Shown here: piece after piece, positions 8,152 through 16,736 of the stretch
Layout of the letters: each line of letters opens with the position of its first letter
How positions within the stretch are numbered: position 1 is the first letter of the stretch
Assembly: GCA_016194865.1 (NCBI GenBank)
Contig: JACQAT010000010.1
Coordinates: 1-63,912, forward strand
Source of the DNA: Chloroflexota bacterium
Lineage (GTDB): Bacteria; Chloroflexota; Limnocylindria; P2-11E
Length of the DNA: 63,912 nucleotides
Reading direction: 5' to 3'
Notes under the pieces: generated by a model
The model's input: only the letters and a program-made list of their open reading frames with translations
Told to the model about the DNA's origin: nothing
Databases searched by the model: none
Position numbers and translations under genes: made by a program

Positions 8152-9684
8152 ATGCCCGACATCGTCGTCGTGGGCCTGGTGGCCCTCGTCGCGGCTCTGG
8201 TCGGCTTCTTCACGGCACTGCTCATCCGTCGCTCCTTCGCGCTCGCCAGTGAGGCGACCGCCCGAGCCAACTCGGAACGGCTCGTCGCCGAGGCTCGCGC
8301 GAAGCAGAAGGAGATCCTCCTCGAGGCCAAGGACGAGGCCATCAGGGTCGCGAAGGCCGCCGAGGCCGACAACAAGGACCGGCGCGCCGAGCTCCAGCGC
8401 TACGAGACCCGGCTCGACAAGAAGGACGAGCAGCTTGACGAGCAAGCGAGCGCCCTCGTCGAGCGCGAGAAGAAGATCGCGCAGAAGGAGCTGGCGATCG
8501 AGGGGGAGCGGGCGAAGGTCGGCGAGCTCCAGGAGGAGCAGCGGGTCGAGCTGTCCCGCGTCGCCGCGCTGACCCAGGAAGAGGCTCGCGAGGTCTTGCT
8601 GACGCGGGTCGAGGACGAGGTCCGCGAGATCATGAACAAGCGGGTCCGCGACCTCGAGGCGGAGGCTCGCGAGCGTGCCGACGACAAGGCGCGTGCCGTC
8701 ATCACGATGTCGCTCCAGCGCTACGCGGCCGAGGCGACCGCCGAGCACACGGTCTCCGTCGTCACGCTGCCGAGCGACGACATGAAGGGCCGGATCATCG
8801 GCCGCGAGGGTCGAAACATCCGCACGCTCGAGCAGCTCACCGGTGTCGACCTGATCATCGACGACACCCCTGAGGCGGTCGTCGTCTCCGCGTTCGACCC
8901 GATCCGCCGTGAGGTCGCGAAGCGCGCGCTCGAACGGCTGCTCGTCGACGGCCGGATCCACCCTGCACGCATCGAGGAGATGGTCGGCAAGGCACGCAGC
9001 GAGATCGACCAGATCGTCAAGGAGGCCGGCGAGGCCGCGATGTACGAGGTCGGAGTCCCCGGCATTCATCCTGACCTGATCAAGCTCCTCGGGCGCCTGC
9101 ACTTTCGCACCTCGTTCGGGCAGAACGTGCTTCGCCACTCTGTTGAGGTCGCGCACGTCGCGGGGATGCTCGCGGCCGAGGTCGGCTACGACGTCCAGAT
9201 CATGAAGCGCGCCGGGCTGCTGCACGACATCGGCAAGGCGCTCGACCACGAGGTCGAGGGACCGCACACGGTCATCGGTGGCGACCTGCTGAAGCGCTAC
9301 GGCTTCCCGCAGACGGTGATCGACGGCGTCGTCGGCCATCACGGTGACGTGGAGCCCGTCACGCTCGTCGGGACGTTCATCTCCGCGGCCGACGCGATCA
9401 GCGCGGCCCGCCCGGGTGCCCGCAGCGAGGTCGTCTCGAACTACATCCAGCGCCTCACGGAGCTGGAGGCGGTCGCGAACGCGTTCCCCGGCGTCGAGAA
9501 GTCGTTCGCGATCCAGGCCGGCCGCGAGGTCCGCGTGATGGTGCGACCCGGCGAGGTCGACGACCTCACGGCCGCGCGCCTCGCACGCGACATGGCGCAG
9601 AAGATCCAGGACACGCTCCAGTACCCGGGCCAGATCAAGATCACCGTCATTCGGGAGACACGCTCGGTCGACTACGCGAAGTAG
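8152..9684 (+). CDS. rny: Ribonuclease Y
   Basis: 510 residues, the usual length. RNase Y is a membrane-anchored endoribonuclease that starts mRNA decay in many bacteria lacking RNase E. An N-terminal membrane segment ([20 protein letters not shown]) is followed by a long coiled coil (to about residue 170), a KH domain with [10 protein letters not shown] (about 213), and an HD domain with LLHDIGKA (about 356) and VGHHGD. Start ATG 8152 has GGAAAGG upstream. It precedes ymdB by 9 bases, a conserved pairing in Firmicutes and related phyla, and with RNase J and PNPase (both in this window) would form the core of RNA turnover. Confidence 0.97.
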   Translation: MPDIVVVGLVALVAALVGFFTALLIRRSFALASEATARANSERLVAEARAKQKEILLEAKDEAIRVAKAAEADNKDRRAELQRYETRLDKKDEQLDEQASALVEREKKIAQKELAIEGERAKVGELQEEQRVELSRVAALTQEEAREVLLTRVEDEVREIMNKRVRDLEAEARERADDKARAVITMSLQRYAAEATAEHTVSVVTLPSDDMKGRIIGREGRNIRTLEQLTGVDLIIDDTPEAVVVSAFDPIRREVAKRALERLLVDGRIHPARIEEMVGKARSEIDQIVKEAGEAAMYEVGVPGIHPDLIKLLGRLHFRTSFGQNVLRHSVEVAHVAGMLAAEVGYDVQIMKRAGLLHDIGKALDHEVEGPHTVIGGDLLKRYGFPQTVIDGVVGHHGDVEPVTLVGTFISAADAISAARPGARSEVVSNYIQRLTELEAVANAFPGVEKSFAIQAGREVRVMVRPGEVDDLTAARLARDMAQKIQDTLQYPGQIKITVIRETRSVDYAK

Positions 9685-9693
9685 ATTCGCGCG

Positions 9694-10464
9694 ATGAAGG
9701 TGCTGTTCGTCGGTGACGTCGTCGGACGCCCCGGGCGCAGGGCGGTCGCGGCCCTGCTGCCGGTGCTGAAGACGGAGCACGCGCTCGACCTCGTCATCGT
9801 GAACGGCGAGAACGCCGCCGGTGGCGCGGGACTTACCGCGGAGATCGCGAAAGAGCTGCGTTCGAGCGGCGCCGACGTCGTCACCAACGGCAACCACGTG
9901 TGGGACCAGCGCAGCTTCAAGGACGAGATCGACGGCCTCGACTTCGCGCTGCGGCCGCTGAACCTCCCGCCGAACAATCCGGGGCGCGGCTGGTGCGTCT
10001 CCAGGGGCGCGCTCGTCGTCAACGCGCTCGGGCGCGTCTTCATGGCGAACATGGACGATCCCTTCCGGATGATCGACGAGCTGCTGGCGGAGCTCGGCGA
10101 GACCGCGCCACGCGTGCGCATCCTGGACTGGCACGCCGAGGCCACGAGCGAGAAGCTCGCGATGGGCTGGCATCTGGATGGTCGGTTCTCCGCGGTCGTC
10201 GGGAGCCACACGCACGTCCCGACGGCGGACGCCAGGGTGCTGCCACATGGGACGGCGCTCGTGTGTGACACGGGGATGGTCGGCCCGCGCGACTCGATCC
10301 TGGGCATGGATACCGCCACCATCCTGCAGCGCTTCCGCACCGGGATGCCGCAGCGCTTCGACGTCGCCGGCGGGCCCGTCGTGTTCAACAGCGTGCTGGT
10401 CGACGTGGACGAGGCCACGGGTCGCGCGCGCTCGATCGTGCGCGTCGATCGGGAATTCGCGTGA
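9694..10464 (+). CDS. ymdB: YmdB-family metallophosphoesterase (TIGR00282)
   Basis: 256 residues. Family members hydrolyse 2',3'-cyclic nucleotides and affect RNA processing and development in Bacillus. Metal-binding motifs are intact: GDVVGRPGRRAV, VNGENAAGG, TNGNHVWDQR, VGSHTHVPTAD, and the C-terminal MVGPRDSILGMD. It follows rny after 9 bases and overlaps the PHP gene by a GTGA, so the three are co-translated. Confidence 0.95.
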   Translation: MKVLFVGDVVGRPGRRAVAALLPVLKTEHALDLVIVNGENAAGGAGLTAEIAKELRSSGADVVTNGNHVWDQRSFKDEIDGLDFALRPLNLPPNNPGRGWCVSRGALVVNALGRVFMANMDDPFRMIDELLAELGETAPRVRILDWHAEATSEKLAMGWHLDGRFSAVVGSHTHVPTADARVLPHGTALVCDTGMVGPRDSILGMDTATILQRFRTGMPQRFDVAGGPVVFNSVLVDVDEATGRARSIVRVDREFA

Positions 10465-11336
10465 GCGCGCCCGGCTATCCCGTCGACCTCCACACGCACT
10501 CGCTGCGGTCGGATGGCGCGCTCGAGCCCGAGGCGCTGATCCGCCGTGCCGCGGCGCGCGGCGTCCGCGTGCAGGCGCTCTCCGACCACGACACGCTCGC
10601 GGGACAGGCCGAGGCGCTGCGGGTGGGGCAGGAGGTCGGCGTGCGGGTCATCCCATCGACCGAGCTGAATACCGAGTCGGAGTGGGGCGACGCGCACGTC
10701 CTCGGCTACTTCCTCGATCCGAACGACGTGGCGCTCGAGGAGCGGCTGCGCTGGCTGCGCGACAACCGCGGCCGGCGCATCGAGCTGATGGTCGAGAACC
10801 TCAACAGGCTCGGGTACATCGTGTCGCTCGCCCGCGTGCTCGAGATCGCGCAGGGTGGCGCGCTCGGACGGCCGCACCTCGCGCAGGCGCTCTTCGAAGC
10901 TGGCCACGTCCCGAGCTACGACGCCGCGTTCGACACGCTCCTCAGCAAGGATCACCCGGCATACGTCGCGCGCGTCGGGCTCACGCCGCTGGAGGCGGTG
11001 CAGCTCGTGCGCGCGCACCATGGCGCCCCATCGCTCGCGCACCCGTTCACGGTGGACCGCATCGAAGAGCTGCTGCCGTCGCTCGTGGAGGCGGGCCTCG
11101 CGGGGATCGAGTGCTACTACGGCTCGCATCCGGCGTCGTCGACGGTGAGCTGTCTCGCGCTCGCCCGGAAGCACGACCTCGTGCCGACCGGCGGAAGCGA
11201 TTTCCACGGACGCGGCGCGCACGGCACCGATCTCGGCGGAGTGTTCGTGCCGCTGGAATGTGTCGATGAGCTCGAGGCGCGCGCCGCTCGACCCGCTGGC
11301 GGTACGATGCTCCGCGCCGTGGAAGGGAAGCCGTAA
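10461..11336 (+). CDS. PHP-domain phosphoesterase
   Basis: 291 residues. PHP-fold metal ligands are seen in DLHTHSLRSDG (about residues 9-19), LSDHDT, STELNTE, GRPHLAQAL, the SLAHP motif and the closing TGGSDFHG. Length and motifs fit the YciV/RNase AM-like group, which removes phosphate from 3',5'-nucleoside bisphosphates and short RNA ends. GTG start 10461 overlaps ymdB (GTGA). Its company with rny and ymdB supports a role in nucleotide or RNA-end metabolism (inference). Confidence 0.88.
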   Translation: MSAPGYPVDLHTHSLRSDGALEPEALIRRAAARGVRVQALSDHDTLAGQAEALRVGQEVGVRVIPSTELNTESEWGDAHVLGYFLDPNDVALEERLRWLRDNRGRRIELMVENLNRLGYIVSLARVLEIAQGGALGRPHLAQALFEAGHVPSYDAAFDTLLSKDHPAYVARVGLTPLEAVQLVRAHHGAPSLAHPFTVDRIEELLPSLVEAGLAGIECYYGSHPASSTVSCLALARKHDLVPTGGSDFHGRGAHGTDLGGVFVPLECVDELEARAARPAGGTMLRAVEGKP

Positions 11337-12214
11337 TGGCCGGCGCGCTGCGTCCCGTCGTCATCCTCATGATCCTCGCGTCCGGGCTCTTCGTGACGGA
11401 CGGCTATCTGGACGGCGTGTACCCCGGCGGCCCCGCCTGGTTCGGCTCCTCGGCGTACCAGGGGCTCGGCGTCCTCTCCTACGTCTTTGCCGCGATCAAC
11501 CTGATCATCGCGCTGCTCATCGCGACGGGTAGCGAGCGGACCCTCGTCGGACGGATCGGGCTCTCCCTGTTCTTCCTCGTCGAGCGGCCGGTCACCGCGT
11601 TCCTGCTCGGGCCCAAGCCCACGGCATCGATCGCGGTACACCTCGCGACGGCCCTCATCGAGCTCGCCATCCTGCTGTCGGCACTGCGGGTCTGGCGGCT
11701 CGGTCACGGCGTGGAGGGGATGGAGCTCGACTCCCTGCTCTCGCTCGATGCCCCGAGCCCCGCGCCCCCCGCCGTCCCGGCCGAGCACCACCCGGCCGCG
11801 CAGCCGCGCAACGGGACGCCGGTGATCGTCGCGCTGCTGACCATGATCCTCGCGATCGTGCTCGTGAGCGACGGGCTCGTGTCCGGCTTCGTGCCCGGCG
11901 GACGCGGCTGGGGCTTCAGCGGCGAGGCGTCGGGCTGGCAGGTCTACCTCTTCGCGGTCGTGCTGCTCCTCGTCGCATCGCGGGCGGTGCACGGCGGTCC
12001 GGCGGCCCTTCGCATCATGCTCGTTCTTTCGCTGATCCTCTTCCTCGAGCGCGCGTTCAGCCCGCTCGCGCTGAAGCTCTCCGACTCGCTCGTCCTCGCG
12101 CTGCACGCGCTCGCGGCGTTCGTCGCGCTCGGCCTCGCGCTCGCCTGCGTCGGCGCGATCCGCACCAATGGTTCGCGCGAGCGGGGCGGCATCGTCGCGC
12201 AGCCCACGACGTAA
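11336..12214 (+). CDS. Polytopic membrane protein with internal duplication
   Basis: 292 residues, mostly hydrophobic. The protein is two related halves. The first has TDGYLDGVYPGGPAWFG (about 21-37) and helices ending FFLVERPVTAFLLG. The second has SDGLVSGFVPGGRGWGFSG (about 178-196) and LILFLERAFSPLAL. A Pro/Ala linker (about 140-160) joins them. I predict about four membrane helices per half. No family is recognised. ATG overlaps the PHP stop as TAATG, and moxR starts on the base after its stop, so it bridges two functional groups. Confidence 0.75.
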   Translation: MAGALRPVVILMILASGLFVTDGYLDGVYPGGPAWFGSSAYQGLGVLSYVFAAINLIIALLIATGSERTLVGRIGLSLFFLVERPVTAFLLGPKPTASIAVHLATALIELAILLSALRVWRLGHGVEGMELDSLLSLDAPSPAPPAVPAEHHPAAQPRNGTPVIVALLTMILAIVLVSDGLVSGFVPGGRGWGFSGEASGWQVYLFAVVLLLVASRAVHGGPAALRIMLVLSLILFLERAFSPLALKLSDSLVLALHALAAFVALGLALACVGAIRTNGSRERGGIVAQPTT

Positions 12215-13180
12215 GTGACGACCGCCGTCCGCGACGCCGCGGCGCGGCTGGTCGAGCAGGTCGCGCGGATCGTGATCGGCAAGACCACCGCGATCGAGCA
12301 GCTCTTCGGCGCGCTGCTCGTCGACGGGCACGTGCTCCTCGACGACGTCCCCGGCGTGGGGAAGACGACGCTCGCGCGCGCCGTCGCGCGCTCGCTCGAC
12401 CTCGACTTCCACCGCATCCAGTGCACGCCCGACCTCGTGCCCTCGGACATCACCGGGGTGTCCGTGTTCGACGTGAGGACCGCGACCTTCGAGTACCTGC
12501 CGGGCCCGCTCTCCGCGAACGTGGTGCTCGTCGACGAGATCAATCGGGCGACGCCGCGAGCGCAGGCGAGCCTGCTCGAAGCCATGCAGGAGCGGCAGGT
12601 GACGGTCGACGACAGCACGCACGTGCTTCCCGACCCCTTCTTCGTCATCGCGACGCAGAACCCGATCGAGCTCGAGGGTACGTTCCCGCTCCCTGAGGCG
12701 CAGCTCGACCGCTTCCTCCTCCTGCTCAACCTCGGATACCCGAGCGCAGACGACGAGGACACGATGGTGCGGGTGCATGGCGCCGCGACCGTCGAGACCG
12801 CGACCCTGTCGCCGCTCTTCGGGCGCGAGACCCTGAGCGCGCTCCGTGACGAGGTGCGGGCCGTGCGGGTGACGGACGCGGTCCGCCGCTACATCGTCGA
12901 CATCGTGCGCGCGACGCGCTCGCTCCAGGGTGTCGAGCTCGGCGCCAGCCCGCGAAGCGCGATCGCGCTGTTCCGCGCGGCGCAGGCCGCCGCGGCGATC
13001 CGCGGCCGGGCGTTCGTCCTGCCCGACGACGTGAAATCGCAGGCGACCGCGGTCCTGCGCCACCGGCTGTTCCTCGACGCCGACGCGCAGATGCGCGGCC
13101 GCACGTCGGCGGCGGTGGTCGGTGAGCTGCTCGCCCGCGTGCCGGTGCCCGCGGAGCAGGGCGCGACCCGCACCGCCTGA
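12215..13180 (+). CDS. MoxR-family AAA+ ATPase
   Basis: 321 residues. MoxR ATPases act as chaperones that activate or mature partner proteins, often together with a DUF58 protein. Walker A VPGVGKTT (residues 45-52), Walker B VVLVDEINRA (about 105-114), ATPRAQASLLEAMQERQVT, IATQNPIELEGTFPLPEAQLDRF (sensor 1 block) and the C-terminal lid are present. GTG start directly follows the previous stop. Its own stop overlaps the DUF58 start (TGATG), the usual moxR-DUF58 arrangement. Confidence 0.95.
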   Translation: MTTAVRDAAARLVEQVARIVIGKTTAIEQLFGALLVDGHVLLDDVPGVGKTTLARAVARSLDLDFHRIQCTPDLVPSDITGVSVFDVRTATFEYLPGPLSANVVLVDEINRATPRAQASLLEAMQERQVTVDDSTHVLPDPFFVIATQNPIELEGTFPLPEAQLDRFLLLLNLGYPSADDEDTMVRVHGAATVETATLSPLFGRETLSALRDEVRAVRVTDAVRRYIVDIVRATRSLQGVELGASPRSAIALFRAAQAAAAIRGRAFVLPDDVKSQATAVLRHRLFLDADAQMRGRTSAAVVGELLARVPVPAEQGATRTA

Positions 13181-14385
13181 TGCGCACCGGTGGGCTGCCG
13201 GCCGTCGCGGTCCTCGCGTTCGTGCTGGCCGCCGGCGTCTCGCGCGAGCCGGTCCTCGTCGTCCTCGCCGCCTCGAGCGCCGCCGCCTGGATCGTCGTCG
13301 AGCTGACGGGACGGCTCGCGCTTCGTGGCGTCGAGGTGGATGCGCGGATCGAGCCCGAGCGGCTGGTGGCGGGCGAGATCGCGGTCCTCGCGATCAGCAT
13401 CGTCAACCGCAAGCCGCTCGCGATGCCGTGGCTCGAGCTCGCGCTGGAGCTGCCCGAGGGGATCGAGACGGAGCAGACCCGGCTCGGCGTGCCGCGGACG
13501 GTCGTGACCGCCGGCTTCGCGCCGCGCGCGCACGAGCGCGCGACGCTGCGGATACGGCTTCGCGTGGCCCAGCGCGGCGCGTACCGCATCGGCTCGCTGC
13601 GCCTCCGTGCCGGCGATTGGCTCGGCTTCACGCAGGAGGAGCGGCGGGTCGAGCTGGGCCTGCCGGTCGTCGCGTATCCCGCGCCCATCGTCGTCCCGGA
13701 CCGCTTCCGCGCGGCGCTGCGTCCCGTGGCAGAAGCCAGCGCCAGGCGCGGTCTCGTGCCCGATCCTCTGCGGTTCCGCGGCGTGCGCGAGCACCGCGCG
13801 GGGGACCCGAAGAAGGAGATCCACTGGAAGACCTCGGCACGGCTGCGGACGCTCCAGACGAAGGTCTACGAGCCCGCGTCGAGCCTCGATACCGTCTTCC
13901 TGCTGAACGTCGCGTCGTACGCGCAGTTCTGGATCCAGGCCGACCCCGAGGCGGTGGAGACCGTGATCAGCGCGACCGCTCGGCTCGCTCGGATCGCCTC
14001 CGGCGCGGGGCGCCAGGTCGGGCTCATCACGAATGGCCTCGACAACGTGACGCACGAGCGGCCGCGCGCGGCGCTCGGGCGTGGGCCGCGTCCGCTCCAA
14101 CGGACGCTCGAGATCCTCGCGCGCCTCGGCCCCTATGCGGCCAATTCGCCGGAGGCCGTCTTCCTGCGTGAGCGCGGACGCCTGTCGGTGGGCGCGACGC
14201 TCGTGGTCGTCACGCCAGTCCTGCCGAGCGCGCTCGCCGAGGCGTGCGTCGCATTGCGTCGCGCGCACCATCGCGTGCTCGTGCTGTCGGTCGCGCCGGT
14301 CAACGACGCGGTCATCGCGCGACTCCACGGGGCCGACGTGGTCTGCGAAGCGCTGGCGGCGGGGGAGCGGGCTCGTGGCGCCTAG
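13180..14385 (+). CDS. DUF58 domain protein
   Basis: 401 residues. Two N-terminal hydrophobic segments (to about residue 45) are followed by a beta-rich region and the DUF58 signature RAGDPKKEIHWKTSARLRTLQTKVYEPASS. A vWA-like C-terminal region follows (VGLITNGLDN). DUF58 proteins are partners of MoxR ATPases and are often membrane-bound. It overlaps moxR (TGATG), and its 3' end overlaps the next gene's GTG start by 11 bases. The process served is unknown. Confidence 0.9.
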   Translation: MRTGGLPAVAVLAFVLAAGVSREPVLVVLAASSAAAWIVVELTGRLALRGVEVDARIEPERLVAGEIAVLAISIVNRKPLAMPWLELALELPEGIETEQTRLGVPRTVVTAGFAPRAHERATLRIRLRVAQRGAYRIGSLRLRAGDWLGFTQEERRVELGLPVVAYPAPIVVPDRFRAALRPVAEASARRGLVPDPLRFRGVREHRAGDPKKEIHWKTSARLRTLQTKVYEPASSLDTVFLLNVASYAQFWIQADPEAVETVISATARLARIASGAGRQVGLITNGLDNVTHERPRAALGRGPRPLQRTLEILARLGPYAANSPEAVFLRERGRLSVGATLVVVTPVLPSALAEACVALRRAHHRVLVLSVAPVNDAVIARLHGADVVCEALAAGERARGA

Positions 14386-15709
14386 GCGCGCGCCGGTCCT
14401 CGCGCTGCTACTGGCGCGCTGCGGCGTCGAGGCCGTCACGTTCGCCTCGCTCGCCGCGGTCTGCGCCAGCTTCTTCGGGGCTCGCGACCCGCTGAGCGTC
14501 ACGCAGGGCACGCTCGTCGTGCTGGGGATCGCCCTCGCGCTCGTCGCGGTGCTGCGCGAGGCGCGGGCCGATCGCGCGCAGCGCGGCCTCGTCGTCGCCG
14601 GCGTCCTCCTGCCCATCGCGTTCGCGCTCCTCCTGCCCACGCGGCCCGCGATCGAGACGACGGTCCACCTCGGACGCGCGATCGCGTTCGGCATCCTGGG
14701 GCTGTGCTTCCTGTGGCGGGCGCTGTCGATCGCGCGCGGCCTGGTCCGCTGGACCGAGGTGCGCTCGAGCGGCGTGCTCGCCGCGATCGCGATCGCGGTC
14801 GCCGCCGTCTTCCCGGGCGTCGATCACGGATCGCTGCCGTTGATCGCGCTCGTCGCGGTCACGGCCACGAGCATCGCGCTATCGCTCGCGCGGGCGACCG
14901 AGGAGCTCGAGCTGCTCGGCGAGGACGCGCGTGGCGTACCTGGTGGCGGCTCGGCGCTCGGCGCGGCCTTCGCGCTGGGCGTGCTCGCGATCGTGGTCGC
15001 GCTCGTGGAGCCGTACGCGCGGGCATTCCTCGCGAGCGCGGGAGCGGTCGCGGGGCCCATCGCGGAAGCCGTGCTCTTCGCCATCCTGCTGCCGCTCGGC
15101 TATCTCGCCGCATTCTTCATCGAGGCGTTGCGAGGTCGCATCTCGCTCCCTCGCTTCGCGCCGCTCGCGCCGACGGCCGAGGACGCGGCGCGCGAGGAGG
15201 CGATGCGGCAGGTCATGGACCAGACCCGTCCGGTCGTGGTGGGTGTGATCGAGCTGATCGTCGTCGCGGTCGTCGTCCTCTTCGCGCTGGTGCTCGTCGA
15301 CCGCCTCATGCGCGAGCGGCGCGTCTCGGTCCCCCAGGGCACGACCCTCGAGCGTGTGGCGGCATCCGGCACGAGCCTCCGCGACATGCTCGCGGGGCTC
15401 CTGCCGAGCCGCCGCGCGCACCGTCGCGCGCCACGCGAGGACGGCACCGCCGCCGGCACGCTGCGCGTCCTCTACTGGCGCCTGCTCGTGCTCGCGGAGC
15501 GTGCCGGGCACGGCTGGCGCGCGCCCGAGGAGACACCGGCCGAGCATGCCCAGCGTCTCGCGCGCGCGGAGCCGCGCTGGAGCGCCGCGCGACCGCTGGT
15601 CGAAGCGTTCGAGCGCTGGCGCTACGGCGAGGAGCTGCCCGACGCGGCGACGCTCGCCGCCGCGCGTGCCGCGCTGCGCACCCTGGAGACCGCGCCGTCG
15701 CCCCGCTGA
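14375..15709 (+). CDS. Membrane protein with C-terminal DUF4129 domain
   Basis: 444 residues. I chose GTG 14375 because GGGGGAG lies at 14361-14367. About seven hydrophobic helices occupy residues 10-250 and another (VVGVIELIVVAVVVLFALVLV) is near 290-310. The cytoplasmic C-terminus has the DUF4129 pattern LRVLYWRLLVLAERAGHGWR, ETPAEHAQRLA and VEAFERWRYGE. This domain is usually linked to moxR/DUF58/transglutaminase clusters. The transglutaminase gene expected in such clusters is absent. The stop overlaps the miaA start as CTGA. Confidence 0.82.
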   Translation: MAPRRAPVLALLLARCGVEAVTFASLAAVCASFFGARDPLSVTQGTLVVLGIALALVAVLREARADRAQRGLVVAGVLLPIAFALLLPTRPAIETTVHLGRAIAFGILGLCFLWRALSIARGLVRWTEVRSSGVLAAIAIAVAAVFPGVDHGSLPLIALVAVTATSIALSLARATEELELLGEDARGVPGGGSALGAAFALGVLAIVVALVEPYARAFLASAGAVAGPIAEAVLFAILLPLGYLAAFFIEALRGRISLPRFAPLAPTAEDAAREEAMRQVMDQTRPVVVGVIELIVVAVVVLFALVLVDRLMRERRVSVPQGTTLERVAASGTSLRDMLAGLLPSRRAHRRAPREDGTAAGTLRVLYWRLLVLAERAGHGWRAPEETPAEHAQRLARAEPRWSAARPLVEAFERWRYGEELPDAATLAAARAALRTLETAPSPR

Positions 15710-16599
15710 CCGTCGCGATCGTCGGGCCCACGGCGTCCGGCAAGAGCGCGCTCGCGCTGCGGGTCGCCGAGGCGCTCGGCGCCGAGATCATCTCCGCGGA
15801 TTCCCGTCAGGTCTATCGCGGCCTCGATGTGGGCACGGCGAAACCGACGGCGGCGGACCGCGCGCGCGTTCCGCATCACCTCATCGACATCGTCGACCCC
15901 GGTGACCGCTATGACGTCTCGCGCTATCAGCGGGACGCGCGCGGGGCGCATGCCGACATCCAGAGGCGCGGCCGGGCGATCGTTGTGGTGGGCGGTACCG
16001 GGCTGTACGTGCGCGCGCTCCTGGACGAGCTCGCGCTCGACGCGCGACCGAGCGATCCCGACCTCCGCGCGCGGCTGACGGCGCTCGCCGACGCGGAGGG
16101 CTCGGAGGCACTGCACGCGCGGCTCGCGGACCTCGACCCGGCCTCCGCGCGCGAGGTCGACGTAAGGAATGTTCGGCGCCTGATCCGCTACCTGGAGGTC
16201 GCCACGCTGGCCGGACCGGTCGCGCGCGACAGCGCGCCCGAGGCGACCATCGAGGCCACGCGGGTCGCGCTCGCGCCGCCGCGCGCGTGGCTCGACGCGC
16301 GCATCGACGAGCGGGCGCGGGCGATGGTCGAGGGCGGTGTGCTCGACGAAGCGCGCTGGCTTCGCGGGCTCGGGCTCGATCCTCGAACGCCGAGCCTGAG
16401 CGCGCACGGCTACGTCCATTGGCTCGCGCATCTCGCGGGATCGATCGATCTCGAGACCGCGATCGCGCGAACGGTGCGCGATACGCGCGCGTACGCTCGG
16501 AGGCAGATGACCTGGTTCCGCGCGGATCCTCGCGTGACCTGGATCGACCCGCTCGTGACCGACCCGCTCGATCTCGTCCTCAAGACGGTGCGTGCGTGA
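15706..16599 (+). CDS. miaA: tRNA dimethylallyltransferase MiaA, apparent CTG start
   Basis: 297 residues. MiaA transfers a dimethylallyl group to A37 of tRNAs reading UNN codons. Walker A VGPTASGKS is close to the N-terminus; ISADSRQVYRGLDVGTAKP, PHHLIDIVDP, VVVGGTGLYVRALL and DVRNVRRLIRYLEV follow, and YARRQMTWFR is near the C-terminus. There is no ATG, GTG or TTG that would give a family-like N-terminus. CTG 15706 gives LTVAIVGPTASGKS, as expected, and overlaps the preceding TGA exactly as ATGA/GTGA pairs do elsewhere here. The stop overlaps the dapF remnant (GTGA). Confidence 0.93.
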   Translation: MTVAIVGPTASGKSALALRVAEALGAEIISADSRQVYRGLDVGTAKPTAADRARVPHHLIDIVDPGDRYDVSRYQRDARGAHADIQRRGRAIVVVGGTGLYVRALLDELALDARPSDPDLRARLTALADAEGSEALHARLADLDPASAREVDVRNVRRLIRYLEVATLAGPVARDSAPEATIEATRVALAPPRAWLDARIDERARAMVEGGVLDEARWLRGLGLDPRTPSLSAHGYVHWLAHLAGSIDLETAIARTVRDTRAYARRQMTWFRADPRVTWIDPLVTDPLDLVLKTVRA

Positions 16600-16736
16600 C
16601 GGTCACCCGCGTGCTGGGTGTCACCGACGATACGGTCCGCGCGCGCCTCCGAGGCGGCACACTTGAGGTCACCCCGGGCGTCGAGCGCCACGTGCTCGCG
16701 GGCCCGGCGGAATACGTCTTCGAAGGATCCGTGTGA
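16596..16736 (+). pseudogene. dapF: 46-codon remnant of the diaminopimelate epimerase C-terminus
   Basis: A 46-residue frame sits between miaA and hflX, starting with a GTG that overlaps the miaA stop (GTGA) and ending where the hflX GTG begins. Its sequence (DDTVRARLRGGTLEVTPG, then VLAGPAEYVFEGSV) matches the last strands of DapF, which typically read VxLxGGxLxV...LxGPAxxVFxG. miaA-dapF-hflX is a known gene order in Actinobacteria, so position and sequence agree. Both catalytic cysteines and the N-terminal lobe are missing, so it cannot be an active epimerase. It could be a relic kept as a coupling spacer or a translated mini-protein. Confidence 0.65.

Noticed and set aside
7975-10248. Very long minus-strand frame continuing upstream of pcd across rny and ymdB
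   Set aside because: Only the last 100 codons are pcd; the rest is an antisense reading of two certain genes.
16596-16736. Hfq, because miaA-hfq-hflX is the proteobacterial order
   Set aside because: The sequence has no Sm-like motifs and matches the end of DapF instead.
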